17,704 nucleotides of DNA, taken from Lachnospiraceae bacterium (lineage in GTDB: Bacteria; Bacillota_A; Clostridia; Lachnospirales; Lachnospiraceae). This document shows, one piece after another, positions 1 to 8,077 of the stretch (position 1 is its first letter; each line of letters begins with the position of its first letter). The notes under the pieces are model-generated. The model searched no databases, was not told where the DNA came from, and worked only from the letters and a program-made list of their open reading frames with translations. Location of the stretch: NCBI GenBank assembly GCA_016291475.1, contig JAEEXJ010000069.1, forward strand, positions 1 to 17,704. Direction: 5' to 3'. A program made the position numbers and the translations under genes.

Positions 1-753
1 AAGGAGCTGGGTGAACCTTGTGTTTTGAATTTCTGGATCGGAGACGGTTTTAAAGATATCCCTGCGGACAGATTGACACCCAGATTAAGATATAAGGACT
101 CCCTTGATAAGATACTCAGTGAGAAATATGATCCCCGCATGGTAAAACCCTGCGTAGAATCCAAGGTATTCGGTATCGGCGTTGAATCATATACAGCCGG
201 ATCTTCTGAATTTACTCTTAATTATGCCGCTTCGCATAAAGGGGTTCTTCCTCTTATGGACAACGGACATTACCACCCTACAGAGGTAGTATCCGATAAG
301 ATTCCCGCTTTACTTGCATATTTCGATGAGATTGCTCTTCACATCACCAGACCTGTCAGATGGGATTCGGATCATGTGGTTCTGTTTGATGATGAGACAA
401 GAGAGATGGCCAAAGAAATAGTCAGAAACGATGCTCTCGGAAGAGTGTATATGGCACTGGATTTCTTTGATGCATCCATTAACAGAATAGGAGCATGGTC
501 CGTTGGCTTCAGAAGCTGGCAGAAAGCTTTGCTTAATGCAATGCTCACACCCAATGAGAGATTTAAAGCCCTTCAGGAAAACGGAGAATTCGGAAAGCTG
601 ATGGCTTATCAGGAAGAGATAAAAACTTATCCGTTCGGTGCGGTATGGGACGAATACTGTGACAGATGTCTTGTCAGATCCGATTTCGGATGGTATGACG
701 AAGTGCTTGGCTATGAAAAAGAAGTATTGTCCAAAAGGGGAGGAATGAGATGA
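1..753 (+). CDS. rhaA: L-rhamnose isomerase, 3' part (partial at window edge)
   Basis: Isomerises L-rhamnose to L-rhamnulose in the cytoplasm, the first step of rhamnose catabolism. The frame is open from base 1, so the gene starts upstream of the window. About 250 C-terminal residues are present, against roughly 420 for the whole family protein. The family signatures include a GVESYTAGSSEF stretch with the first metal-ligand Glu, LMDNGHYHP with ligand Asp and His, and RPVRWDSDHVVLFDDE with further ligand Asp residues. The stop codon overlaps the first codon of the next gene in an ATGA arrangement, so translation is probably coupled with rhaD. No kinase gene (rhaB) lies downstream, so it would have to be upstream or elsewhere. 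The family assignment is secure from the conserved blocks. The N-terminal half cannot be assessed. Confidence 0.95.
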   Translation, partial: KELGEPCVLNFWIGDGFKDIPADRLTPRLRYKDSLDKILSEKYDPRMVKPCVESKVFGIGVESYTAGSSEFTLNYAASHKGVLPLMDNGHYHPTEVVSDKIPALLAYFDEIALHITRPVRWDSDHVVLFDDETREMAKEIVRNDALGRVYMALDFFDASINRIGAWSVGFRSWQKALLNAMLTPNERFKALQENGEFGKLMAYQEEIKTYPFGAVWDEYCDRCLVRSDFGWYDEVLGYEKEVLSKRGGMR

Positions 754-1568
754 TGAAAGTTACCGATGCAGGATTTGTAAAAGATTTTATCAGAATGTGT
801 GACGACGGAAATGCTCTCGGATGGCATGAAAGAAACGGCGGTAATCTTAGTTATCGTATTAAGAGCAGTGAGATTTCTGCGGTAAGTGATCTTTTTTCTT
901 ACGGAGAATGGAAAGATATAACAGTGTCCGTACCCGGACTTGCGAATGAATATTTTCTCGTAACCGGAAGCGGAAGATATTTTAAGAATGTGATTCTTCG
1001 TCCGGAAGAATCCATAGGGATAATTCAGCTTGATGATAAAGGAGATAAATACAGGATAGTGTGGGGACTTGAAAATTCAAAGCCCACATCGGAACTCCCT
1101 ACTCATCTGATGAATCATGAGACTAAAAAAATTCTTACTAACGGAGAACACAGAGTTATCTATCATGCACATACAACCAATGTGATCGCACTTACATTTG
1201 TTCTTCCTTTGAAGGATGAAGTTTTTACTCACAGACTTTGGGAGATGGCAACGGAGTGCCCTGTTGTTTTCCCGGATGGAGTAGGAGTGGTTGAATGGAT
1301 GGTTCCGGGAGGCAGAGATATAGCACTGGCTACCAGAGAGAAGATGAAGGAATATGATCTTGTGGTTTGGGCGCATCACGGAATGTTTGCTTCCGGAACG
1401 GATTTTGATTCCACTTTCGGGCTGATGCACACAGCTGAAAAATCAGCAGAGATACTTGTGAAGGTCCTCTCTATGAAAACCGAAATGCTTCAGACTATAA
1501 CGGATGACAATTTCCGAGATCTTGCTAAGGAATTTAACGTAACGCTTAAAGAGAAGTTTATTGGCTGA
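750..1568 (+). CDS. rhaD: Rhamnulose-1-phosphate aldolase
   Basis: Class II (zinc-dependent) aldolase that splits L-rhamnulose 1-phosphate into dihydroxyacetone phosphate and L-lactaldehyde. The 272 residues are close to the 274 of the E. coli enzyme. Visible motifs are NGGNLSYR at 29-36 (phosphate-binding region), Glu115 in PTSELPTH, His139 and His141 in YHAHTTN, and a WAHHGMF block at 207-213 holding the third zinc-ligand His. These lie at spacings matching E. coli Glu117, His141, His143 and His212. The start is ATG 750 or the adjacent ATG 753, with GGGGAGG just upstream. It overlaps the rhaA stop by 4 bases. Its own 3' end overlaps the 3' end of the convergent AraC gene by 11 bases, leaving no room for a separate terminator. 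Confidence 0.95.
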   Translation: MMKVTDAGFVKDFIRMCDDGNALGWHERNGGNLSYRIKSSEISAVSDLFSYGEWKDITVSVPGLANEYFLVTGSGRYFKNVILRPEESIGIIQLDDKGDKYRIVWGLENSKPTSELPTHLMNHETKKILTNGEHRVIYHAHTTNVIALTFVLPLKDEVFTHRLWEMATECPVVFPDGVGVVEWMVPGGRDIALATREKMKEYDLVVWAHHGMFASGTDFDSTFGLMHTAEKSAEILVKVLSMKTEMLQTITDDNFRDLAKEFNVTLKEKFIG

Positions 1569-2517
1569 TACGGTACTGCCTCGGTGACATACCGTAGCGC
1601 TTTGTAAAGATGCGGTGGAAGTAACTTACGTTTTCGTATCCGACTTTCATTGATATATCAATGATCTTCATGCGTGTGTTTCTTAGAAGAAAGCATGCCT
1701 GGTCAAGCCTTTTGGACATCACAAGTTCCGAGTAAGTATGAGTGCTTATACGCTTGATCTCTTTGGATAACCAGAATGTATCGTAGTGTAGAAGAGATGC
1801 AAGATCTTTTAGTTCTCCGTTTGCATAGTTGTCCTCTATATAACCGAGGACAGACATCATGAGTTTATGATCTTTGTCTGAGTTTTGAAACACAACTCTT
1901 TCAGTGTTGTTTAAAAGCTGCAGGAAAAGAACACCCATGGTTATGCGATTGATGTTTCTCATGTTAGGTTCATGCTTTTCGAGAGACCAGATGAGATTTT
2001 CAATGAGATTCTGAATGGGCAGGATATCTGAAACTTTGAAATGAAGATATGACGGACCGTCACCTGCTCCTACAAGAGAATCAATTACAAAATCATGAAG
2101 AGGAGACGGATCGTTTCCGAGCATTTTTATGGATTCGGAGAAAAATTCGGGCAGGATTATAAAATTGACGGCAATGTCATTTTCTCCCGCAGGATATATT
2201 TCCTGTCTAGCTTTTTTACTCAGGAATAAAAGCTCCCCTTCGGACAGATATATATCATTTCCGTCGATGACATGATGAGTGCTTCCTGAACACATATAGA
2301 CCACTTCGATGTAATTATGACCATGCTCGGGAAAGTGGACAAATCTGGTGTGAGGACGATAGGTTATCAGTTTTCCTTCTTCCAGAAGTTTACCGGAATC
2401 GATTATCCCATCGGTATCAGACATATAGATTGTTTTGTCTATGCCGCTTCTTTCCCTGAGGATGGTCTTTTCTTCATCGGTTATTTCGGACAGCTTAGAA
2501 AACAGTTCTTTATCCAT
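1558..2517 (-). CDS. AraC-family transcriptional regulator (second of tandem pair)
   Basis: A 319-residue DNA-binding regulator with the usual sugar-regulator layout. The N-terminal half contains a cupin-like sensing domain (FPEHGHNYIEV at 62-72, then a glycine-bearing turn around 86-95). The last 100 residues are the AraC double helix-turn-helix, with the VGYENVSYFHRIFTKRYGMSPRQYR-type signature near the C-terminus. ATG 2517 follows the stop codon of the upstream regulator with zero intervening bases. A GAGG ribosome site lies 8 bases before it, inside the upstream gene, so the pair is almost certainly co-transcribed and co-translated. Position between rhaAD and uxaBA suggests control of rhamnose and/or galacturonate genes, but the effector cannot be read from sequence. 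The gene runs convergently into rhaD with an 11-base overlap. Confidence 0.9.
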   Translation of the reverse strand: MDKELFSKLSEITDEEKTILRERSGIDKTIYMSDTDGIIDSGKLLEEGKLITYRPHTRFVHFPEHGHNYIEVVYMCSGSTHHVIDGNDIYLSEGELLFLSKKARQEIYPAGENDIAVNFIILPEFFSESIKMLGNDPSPLHDFVIDSLVGAGDGPSYLHFKVSDILPIQNLIENLIWSLEKHEPNMRNINRITMGVLFLQLLNNTERVVFQNSDKDHKLMMSVLGYIEDNYANGELKDLASLLHYDTFWLSKEIKRISTHTYSELVMSKRLDQACFLLRNTRMKIIDISMKVGYENVSYFHRIFTKRYGMSPRQYRISQ

Positions 2518-3393
2518 TTATTTTACCTCGGTCTCACCGATGATCACTTCACCGTGTGCGTTATTGTCCTTCATGACCATGCGGAAATTCCTCGGGGATG
2601 TTCCGAATGCATTTTTGAAGCAGTCCTTGAAATAATTACTGCTGTTGAACCCGCAGTCGGTTGCAATCTTGGTTATGGAATCGTCAGTGGTAAGGAGCAT
2701 ACGCTGTGCCTGACGGATCCTTATGTAATTGATATATTCTGTAAATGATTTACCGGTAACCTTTTTGAATTTTTTGGACAGATATGTGGGGCTGAGTCCG
2801 ACTTTATCCGCAGTATCTTCCAGAGTGATCATATTCTGATAGTTCATGGCGATATAGTGGATGGTTTTTTCGATATCCTCAGGTATGCCCGTATCCAGCT
2901 GAACGGATTCATAGACAAATATTCCGTTACGGATAAATGTCAGCAGGAGAAGTACAGCCTGGTAAGTCAGCATCTCGGATGAAAAATCATCGGGCAGGTC
3001 GTTTTCTGTGAGCATAAGATCGATATATTTTTCTATCTTGATACGTCCGTCTTTACTGAGAACGATCTTTCCGCTCTTTCGCAGAATATCATTGATGCCG
3101 GGATGCTCTTTTCTAAAGGCATTGGGGATCAGTTTGGATTTGATGCATATAATGACTCTTTCGCATCTTACTTTGCCTTCATATCCGGTGCAATGTCTCA
3201 TCCCGGGAGGAACGATGAATACTTCACCGGATGAGAGATGATATTTTCTGTCTTCAACGGTATAGTTGCACTGACCGGTTTTGAGATAGAAGATCTCAAT
3301 ATAGTCATGGGTGTGCTCATAGGTCATGACAAAGTCCGGCTTTCGGACTTGTTTTTCAACAAATATTCCCATGTTTTCATTTTCGGTATACAT
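2518..3393 (-). CDS. AraC-family transcriptional regulator (first of tandem pair)
   Basis: A 291-residue regulator with an N-terminal cupin fold (EHTHDYIEIFYL at 26-37, then SSGEVFIVPPG at 54-64) and a C-terminal AraC helix-turn-helix pair at about 190-271 (LSPTYLSKKFKKVTG, then CGFNSSNYFKDCFKNAFGTSP). It starts at ATG 3393 with AGAGGA about 9 bases upstream. It is transcribed divergently from uxaB across a 149-base intergenic region that contains a palindrome, which is the layout expected for a local regulator of the uxa/transport operon. It is a distinct paralogue of the regulator that follows it directly, not a recent tandem duplicate: the two N-terminal domains differ clearly in sequence and length. 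The inducer is unknown; galacturonate, rhamnose or a pectic oligosaccharide are plausible. Confidence 0.92.
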   Translation of the reverse strand: MYTENENMGIFVEKQVRKPDFVMTYEHTHDYIEIFYLKTGQCNYTVEDRKYHLSSGEVFIVPPGMRHCTGYEGKVRCERVIICIKSKLIPNAFRKEHPGINDILRKSGKIVLSKDGRIKIEKYIDLMLTENDLPDDFSSEMLTYQAVLLLLTFIRNGIFVYESVQLDTGIPEDIEKTIHYIAMNYQNMITLEDTADKVGLSPTYLSKKFKKVTGKSFTEYINYIRIRQAQRMLLTTDDSITKIATDCGFNSSNYFKDCFKNAFGTSPRNFRMVMKDNNAHGEVIIGETEVK

Positions 3394-3435
3394 ATACTAT
3401 CGTCCTCTTTATAAAAAAAAGATTGCATAGTTTTA

Positions 3436-3451
3436 ATGTAAGTGCTTACAT
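3436..3451. promoter_or_regulatory. 16-bp palindrome resembling a CcpA/LacI-family operator
   Basis: Two perfect 7-base arms (ATGTAAG and CTTACAT) flank a central TG. The inner 14 bases match the commonly quoted CcpA cre consensus TGWAANCGNTNWCA at every fixed position except that the central C is T. The centre is about 40 bases upstream of the -35 of the uxaB promoter. On the other strand it falls directly downstream of a weak -35-like TTACAA for the divergent AraC gene. It could be a catabolite-repression site or the operator of a LacI-family regulator encoded elsewhere. A further TGTAAG half-site lies at 3456-3461. The palindrome is seen directly; the binding protein is inference. Confidence 0.6.
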
Positions 3452-3475
3452 GGATTGTAAGAAATAAAAGTAAAA

Positions 3476-3504
3476 ATGACAAGTGAAATTTGAATACATA
3501 TAAA
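3476..3504 (+). promoter_or_regulatory. Candidate sigma-A promoter of the uxaBA operon
   Basis: ATGACA at 3476-3481 (5 of 6 matches to TTGACA) is followed after exactly 17 bases by TATAAA at 3499-3504. Transcription would begin near 3511, giving a leader of about 30 bases with AGGAGG at 3529-3534, 8 bases before ATG 3543. This is the best promoter match seen in the window. Confidence 0.6.
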
Positions 3505-3542
3505 TTCATTCAGTATCAGTTTTATATCAGGAGGTTGTTGAT

Positions 3543-5003
3543 ATGGATCTTTTGAACGGAAACAAGATTAAAAGTGTAAACAGACCGGTAAAGGTAGTTC
3601 AGTTCGGCGAGGGTAATTTCCTGAGAGCTTTTGTCGATTATATGATCGACATTGCCAATGAATACGGCTCATTTGACGGAAATATCGTACTGGTAAAACC
3701 TATTCCATTCGGATCTTTGGATATGTTCCACAAACAGGATTGCCGTTATACCGTATCGCTCAGGGGCAATGTAAACGGAGAAGCAGTCAAACAAAACAGG
3801 ATTGTAACTTCTGTAGAGGATGCTGTGGATTCCGTTAATGAGTATGACAAATATATTAAACTGGCGGAGATTGATACACTAAGGTTTATTGTATCCAACA
3901 CCACGGAAGCGGGTATTGTCTATGATGAAGGTGACCGCTTTGACATGAAGCCTCCCAAAAGTTTTCCCGGAAAGCTTACTCAGTTTTTATATCATAGGTT
4001 TGAGACGTTTGACGGAGACCCTAATAAGGGGCTTGTAATGCTTCCCGTGGAGCTTATCGATGATAACGGAATGCATCTTAAGGAATGTGTTCTTAAGCAG
4101 ATCGATAACTGGGGATTGTCCGATTCTTTTAAAAAGTGGGTATGCGAAAACTGTATCTTTACTCAGACACTGGTGGACAGGATAGTTACAGGCTATCCCA
4201 AGGCAGATGCACTGAAAGAGTGGGATGAAATGGGGTATGAGGATAATCTCCTTGTTACAGCCGAACCCTTCGGTCTGTGGGTTATTGAATCGGATAGGGA
4301 TATCAGTAAGGAATTTGATCTGCCGGGTGCGGGTCTTCCCGTTGTTTTCACCAAGGACCATCATCCTTTTAAACAGAGAAAGGTTAGGATATTAAACGGA
4401 GCACATACCTCATTTGTTCCCATGGCATTCAGAATGGGAGAGGATATCGTTCGTGACTGCATGAATGATGATGATATCAGAAATTTCATGCTTAAGACCA
4501 TATACGATGAAGTGATACCGACTCTTTCTCTTCCGGAAGATGATCTGAAGAAATTTGCTGCCGAAGTGGTAAACAGGTTCAACAATCCATACGTGGATCA
4601 TGCACTTCTCGCGATCTCGCTTAATTCCGTTTCAAAGTGGAGAGCACGTTGCCTGTCGACTCTTCTTGATTATGTGAAGAAATACGGAAAGCTTCCGGTC
4701 CATCTGACATTTTCAATCGCGGCTCTTCTTGATTTTTACGGTGGTAAAGATCTTGAAGACGGAGTATTAAAGGGTCATCGCGGAGAGAGCACATATGATA
4801 TCAAGGACGATGAAGCCGTTCTTAGATTCTTCGCAGACAGATATTCCGAAAATGCTGCGGAACTTGTAAAGGAATATCTCGGGAGAGAAGATTTCCACGG
4901 TATGGATCTTAATACCGTTCCCGGACTTACCGAAGCAGTCACAAAGTACCTGACCGATATACGCGAAAACGGTATGAGACAGGCTATGAAGAGGATAGGA
5001 TGA
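3543..5003 (+). CDS. uxaB: Tagaturonate reductase (altronate oxidoreductase)
   Basis: NADH-dependent reduction of D-tagaturonate to D-altronate, the second step of the isomerase route for galacturonate. The protein has 486 residues, against about 483 in E. coli UxaB. It belongs to the mannitol-dehydrogenase-type polyol dehydrogenases. The N-terminal dinucleotide-binding motif is FGEGNFLRAF at 21-30, SNTTEAG at 118-124 is the usual substrate/cofactor loop, and KVRILNGAHTS at 280-290 carries the family's catalytic Lys and conserved Asn and His. ATG 3543 has a strong AGGAGG. The stop overlaps the start of uxaA by 4 bases (ATGA), indicating translational coupling. Mannonate oxidoreductase (uxuB) is the closest alternative. 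The pairing with an altronate-type dehydratase and the early TTEAG motif favour uxaB. Confidence 0.92.
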   Translation: MDLLNGNKIKSVNRPVKVVQFGEGNFLRAFVDYMIDIANEYGSFDGNIVLVKPIPFGSLDMFHKQDCRYTVSLRGNVNGEAVKQNRIVTSVEDAVDSVNEYDKYIKLAEIDTLRFIVSNTTEAGIVYDEGDRFDMKPPKSFPGKLTQFLYHRFETFDGDPNKGLVMLPVELIDDNGMHLKECVLKQIDNWGLSDSFKKWVCENCIFTQTLVDRIVTGYPKADALKEWDEMGYEDNLLVTAEPFGLWVIESDRDISKEFDLPGAGLPVVFTKDHHPFKQRKVRILNGAHTSFVPMAFRMGEDIVRDCMNDDDIRNFMLKTIYDEVIPTLSLPEDDLKKFAAEVVNRFNNPYVDHALLAISLNSVSKWRARCLSTLLDYVKKYGKLPVHLTFSIAALLDFYGGKDLEDGVLKGHRGESTYDIKDDEAVLRFFADRYSENAAELVKEYLGREDFHGMDLNTVPGLTEAVTKYLTDIRENGMRQAMKRIG

Positions 5004-6493
5004 TGCAGGATTATCTGAGGATCAATGATAACGATAATGTGGCAGTTGCTCTAAAAACACTTCCGCTCGGATATAACGTAACAGGAGACGGCGGAGCGCT
5101 TTCCGTTCGTACTCTTGATATCATACCGGCCGGACATAAGGTGGCGCTTACGGATATCGCAAAGGGAGATAAAGTTATTAAGTATGGTCATTCCATCGGA
5201 TATGCCATTTGCGATATCAAGGCAGGATCCCATGTTCATATTCATAATCTGAAAACAGGACTGGGAGATAATCTTGATTATGTATATGAACCTTCTGAGG
5301 TGGATTTACCGTCCGAAAAAACCGAAACCTTTAAAGGCTTTGTCAGAAATGACGGAAGTGTCGGAATTAGGAATGATATCTGGATCGTACCAACGGTAGG
5401 ATGTGTGGGCAGTGTTGCCGCCGCTATTGCAAATATGTCCCGTAAGTATGTAAAAGGAAGCGTGGAAGATGTTATCGCTTTTGATCATCCTTACGGATGT
5501 TCCCAGATGGGAGAAGATCAGGATAATACAAGGCGCATTCTCTGCGATCTTATAACTCATCCAAATGCGGGAGGAGTGCTGGTACTGAGTCTGGGCTGTG
5601 AAAACAGTAATTTGAATTTTATCCGTCCGATGCTTGAAGGTTCGGATCTGTCAAGAGTCCGTTTCCTGGTCTGTCAGGAATCGGAAGATGAAATAGAGGA
5701 CGGATGCAATATCGTAAAGGAACTGATAGAGAATGCCTGCACCGAAGTAAGAGAAGATGTCCCTGTATCTAAACTTATCGTAGGACTTAAATGCGGAGGA
5801 TCGGACGGACTGTCCGGTATTACCGCAAATCCTCTTGTGGGAAGTTTTTCCGATGAACTGATTTCACGCGGAGGAACTACAATACTGACGGAGGTTCCGG
5901 AGATGTTCGGAGCTGAAACCGTTCTGATGAACAGGTGCGCGAACAGAGAACTCTTTGATAAAACAGTATGCCTTATCAATGATTTCAAAGATTATTTCAG
6001 ATCAAACGGTCAGACCATATATGAGAATCCTTCGCCCGGCAACAAAGAGGGCGGTATATCTACACTTGAAGACAAGTCTCTCGGTTGTACGCAAAAGTCC
6101 GGAACAGCACCCGTAACAGGAGTGCTGGGATATGGAGAGAAAGTAAAAAACACGGGACTAAATCTTTTGTCATCACCGGGTAACGATCTTGTTGCGGCAA
6201 CGGCACTTGCTGCATCCGGCGCTCAGGTGATACTTTTTACCACAGGCAGAGGAACTCCATTTGCATCACCTGTTCCTACGATCAAGATCTCAAGTAATTC
6301 CGCACTTGCCGCACATAAAAAAACATGGATAGATTTTAATGCCGGAGTGCTTACCGAAGAAGGACATGAACTTTCCGGAGAGACGGATCTTCTCTATGAT
6401 CTGGTCATAGCGGTTGCGGAAGGGAAAAAGGTCAGATCCGAAGAAGCGGGATTTCATGATATGGCAATCTTTAAACAGGGAGTTACCCTGTAG
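5000..6493 (+). CDS. uxaA: Altronate dehydratase
   Basis: Dehydrates D-altronate to 2-keto-3-deoxy-D-gluconate, an iron/manganese-dependent cytoplasmic step. It has 497 residues, a full-length member of the altronate/galactarate dehydratase family (E. coli UxaA about 495). Residues 1 to about 95 form the N-terminal SAF domain (GHKVALTDIAKGDKVIKYG region, 45-63). The catalytic domain follows with FVRNDGSVGIRN at 114-125, GCSQMGED at 166-173, LSLGCENSN at 196-204 and CGGSDGLSGITANP near 266-279. The start is ATG 5000 or the adjacent ATG 5003, overlapping the uxaB stop. No strong terminator is visible after its stop at 6493, so read-through into the transporter genes is possible. The following step (kdgK) is not in the window. 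Confidence 0.94.
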   Translation: MMQDYLRINDNDNVAVALKTLPLGYNVTGDGGALSVRTLDIIPAGHKVALTDIAKGDKVIKYGHSIGYAICDIKAGSHVHIHNLKTGLGDNLDYVYEPSEVDLPSEKTETFKGFVRNDGSVGIRNDIWIVPTVGCVGSVAAAIANMSRKYVKGSVEDVIAFDHPYGCSQMGEDQDNTRRILCDLITHPNAGGVLVLSLGCENSNLNFIRPMLEGSDLSRVRFLVCQESEDEIEDGCNIVKELIENACTEVREDVPVSKLIVGLKCGGSDGLSGITANPLVGSFSDELISRGGTTILTEVPEMFGAETVLMNRCANRELFDKTVCLINDFKDYFRSNGQTIYENPSPGNKEGGISTLEDKSLGCTQKSGTAPVTGVLGYGEKVKNTGLNLLSSPGNDLVAATALAASGAQVILFTTGRGTPFASPVPTIKISSNSALAAHKKTWIDFNAGVLTEEGHELSGETDLLYDLVIAVAEGKKVRSEEAGFHDMAIFKQGVTL

Positions 6494-6633
6494 GACAAAA
6501 TTTCTGTAGTTTTTCTGAAAAACATATAAATTTTTGGTATTTTAGGTGGTTTTCTTTTCATAGAATCTTCTCATAGCAATTGCGAGTAACATCGAAATTG
6601 TTTTTCCCCAAAGGGGGTACGAAAGGAGATTCT
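6494..6633 (+). promoter_or_regulatory. 140-base leader upstream of the solute-binding protein
   Basis: There is no gene here. Visible elements are an AT-rich stretch with TATAAA at 6525-6530 but no convincing -35 at 16-18 bases, and a perfect 13-base inverted repeat, TTTTTCTGAAAAA, at 6510-6522. Two CATAG direct repeats start at 6559 and 6572, 13 bases apart, which could be AraC-type half-sites. A short GC hairpin (TCCCC-AAA-GGGGG, 6605-6617) lies just before AGGAG at 6624-6628. A dedicated promoter for the transporter genes is plausible but not proven. Confidence 0.35.
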
Positions 6634-7989
6634 ATGATAAAAAAACTACTTGCAACATTCTTAACTGCGTCGCTGATCTTAGGGGTATGCGGCTGCGCAA
6701 ATTCTTCCGGACAGGAACAGGGCGGTGGTAACACCTCATCCACCGATACGGTTACCGAAGTCGATCCTTCCGAACCTGTTACTCTCAGAATGGCATGGTG
6801 GGGATCACAGACCAGACATGACATCACTGTCGCTGCGATCGAGCTCTACGAGGAGCAGAATCCCAACGTAACCATCGAATATGAATTCTACGATTTCGAC
6901 AGCTATTTCACCAAACTTAAAACTCTTGTAGCTTCCGATCAGGTATGGGATATCTTCCAGCTTGGTGGAAACTTCCCCGAGTATATCGACAAGATCTATT
7001 ACATGAATGAGTTCATCGATAACGGAACCATTGATGTATCCGATATCCCCGAGTCATATCTCAAGATCACTCAGGATACTTCCGGCAATCAGATAGGTCT
7101 TTCAAACGGCTTAAACACATACGGCATTGCATATGATGTTGATATGTTCAACGAGGCAGGTGTTCCTCTTCCCACCGATAACTGGACTTGGGATGATTAC
7201 AAAAATGCAGCGCTCAAGATAAGTGAAGCAACAGGTCATTACGGATGTTCAGGTCTTGCAAGCTCAGAATTCATTGCAGGATGTTCAACCTTTATCGGAC
7301 AGCAGGGCAAAGTCGGTGAGTACAGCTTCTTTAACCTTGACCTTACCGGAATGGGATTTGATGATGCTCAGATGCTCACTCCTTACATTCAGATGAGAGC
7401 AGATCTTATCAATGCAGGTGCTTCACCCGATGCAGGTGCAGAGATGGAGATCACCAATATCGAGAACGACTTCCTTGTTACCGGTGAAGCTGCAATGACT
7501 TGGGTCGCAGTTAACCAGTTCCCTACCATCTATGACATTTGCAAGGAAGAGGGAAGAAATCTTGCCCTTGCAACCATTCCCAGAGTAAGTGCCAACGGAC
7601 CCGCAGGTTCTGTTATCCAGTCATCACAGATGCTCTGCGTATCTCAGGACAGTGCTTATAAGGCAGAAGCAGCTAAGTTCATCGCTTGGTTCCAGACCAG
7701 CGTAGAGTGCAACCAGATCCTTAACGGTGAAAGAGGAATTCCCGTAGCTGATTCCGTAAGAGCAGCACTTGAGGAGAATCTCACCGAAGGACAGCAGATC
7801 ATGTACGATTACGTTACTCTTGTGGGAACATTTGAAACTCCCGAGAAGGTTAACGTTCTCAGCCCCGACGGACAGGATGAGGTAGTTGATAACTACAGGA
7901 ACTATATACAACAGGTTGTTTCCGGAGATATCACGGCGGCAGAAGCGGCAGATAAGACTTATGCGGACGCCGAGAATTTATTCAAATAA
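6634..7989 (+). CDS. CUT1-type extracellular solute-binding lipoprotein
   Basis: Binds an oligosaccharide outside the membrane and delivers it to the two permeases encoded next. ATG 6634 is chosen because AAAGGAG lies 6 bases upstream. A longer frame opening at TTG 6580 has no such site and would put a non-signal stretch in front of the lipoprotein signal. The 451-residue product begins MIKKLLATFLTASLI and has a lipobox-like VCGC with the lipidated Cys at residue 21, followed by a Ser/Gly/Thr-rich linker. The mature domain opens with LRMAWWGSQTRHD, a pattern typical of family 1 sugar-binding proteins. These residues recall YesO-type rhamnogalacturonan-associated binding proteins, but specificity is inferred mainly from neighbours. 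Codon choice is richer in C-ending codons (ATC, AAC, TTC, GAC) than the flanking genes, which fits high expression. Confidence 0.92.
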   Translation: MIKKLLATFLTASLILGVCGCANSSGQEQGGGNTSSTDTVTEVDPSEPVTLRMAWWGSQTRHDITVAAIELYEEQNPNVTIEYEFYDFDSYFTKLKTLVASDQVWDIFQLGGNFPEYIDKIYYMNEFIDNGTIDVSDIPESYLKITQDTSGNQIGLSNGLNTYGIAYDVDMFNEAGVPLPTDNWTWDDYKNAALKISEATGHYGCSGLASSEFIAGCSTFIGQQGKVGEYSFFNLDLTGMGFDDAQMLTPYIQMRADLINAGASPDAGAEMEITNIENDFLVTGEAAMTWVAVNQFPTIYDICKEEGRNLALATIPRVSANGPAGSVIQSSQMLCVSQDSAYKAEAAKFIAWFQTSVECNQILNGERGIPVADSVRAALEENLTEGQQIMYDYVTLVGTFETPEKVNVLSPDGQDEVVDNYRNYIQQVVSGDITAAEAADKTYADAENLFK

Positions 7990-8003
7990 CTTTCATTAGG
8001 ATC

Positions 8004-8031
8004 GGGCACACTCTCGTCCGAGGGTGTGCCC
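8004..8031 (+). terminator. Strong intercistronic hairpin after the binding-protein gene
   Basis: GGGCACACTCTC pairs with GAGGGTGTGCCC (12 base pairs with one G-U, loop GTCC) beginning 14 bases after the stop codon. It is not followed directly by a T-run; a T7 tract lies about 20 bases further on. That makes it more likely an attenuator or 3'-end mRNA stabiliser than a full terminator. Such hairpins between binding-protein and permease genes commonly let the binding protein be made in excess. Confidence 0.7.
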
Positions 8032-8077
8032 ATTCTATACCCTGAACAACCTTTTTTTACTGAAACGGAGAGTTATT

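Noticed and set aside
2317..2748. 143-codon + strand frame across the AraC gene junction
   Set aside because: It overlaps two well-supported regulators on the other strand and shows no motif.
6580..6633. Upstream TTG extension of the binding-protein gene
   Set aside because: It would add 18 residues before a complete lipoprotein signal peptide. ATG 6634 has an ideal ribosome site.
8024..8077. Upstream GTG extension of the first permease
   Set aside because: The codon lies within the hairpin stem and has no ribosome site, whereas TTG 8078 has CGGAGAG at correct spacing.
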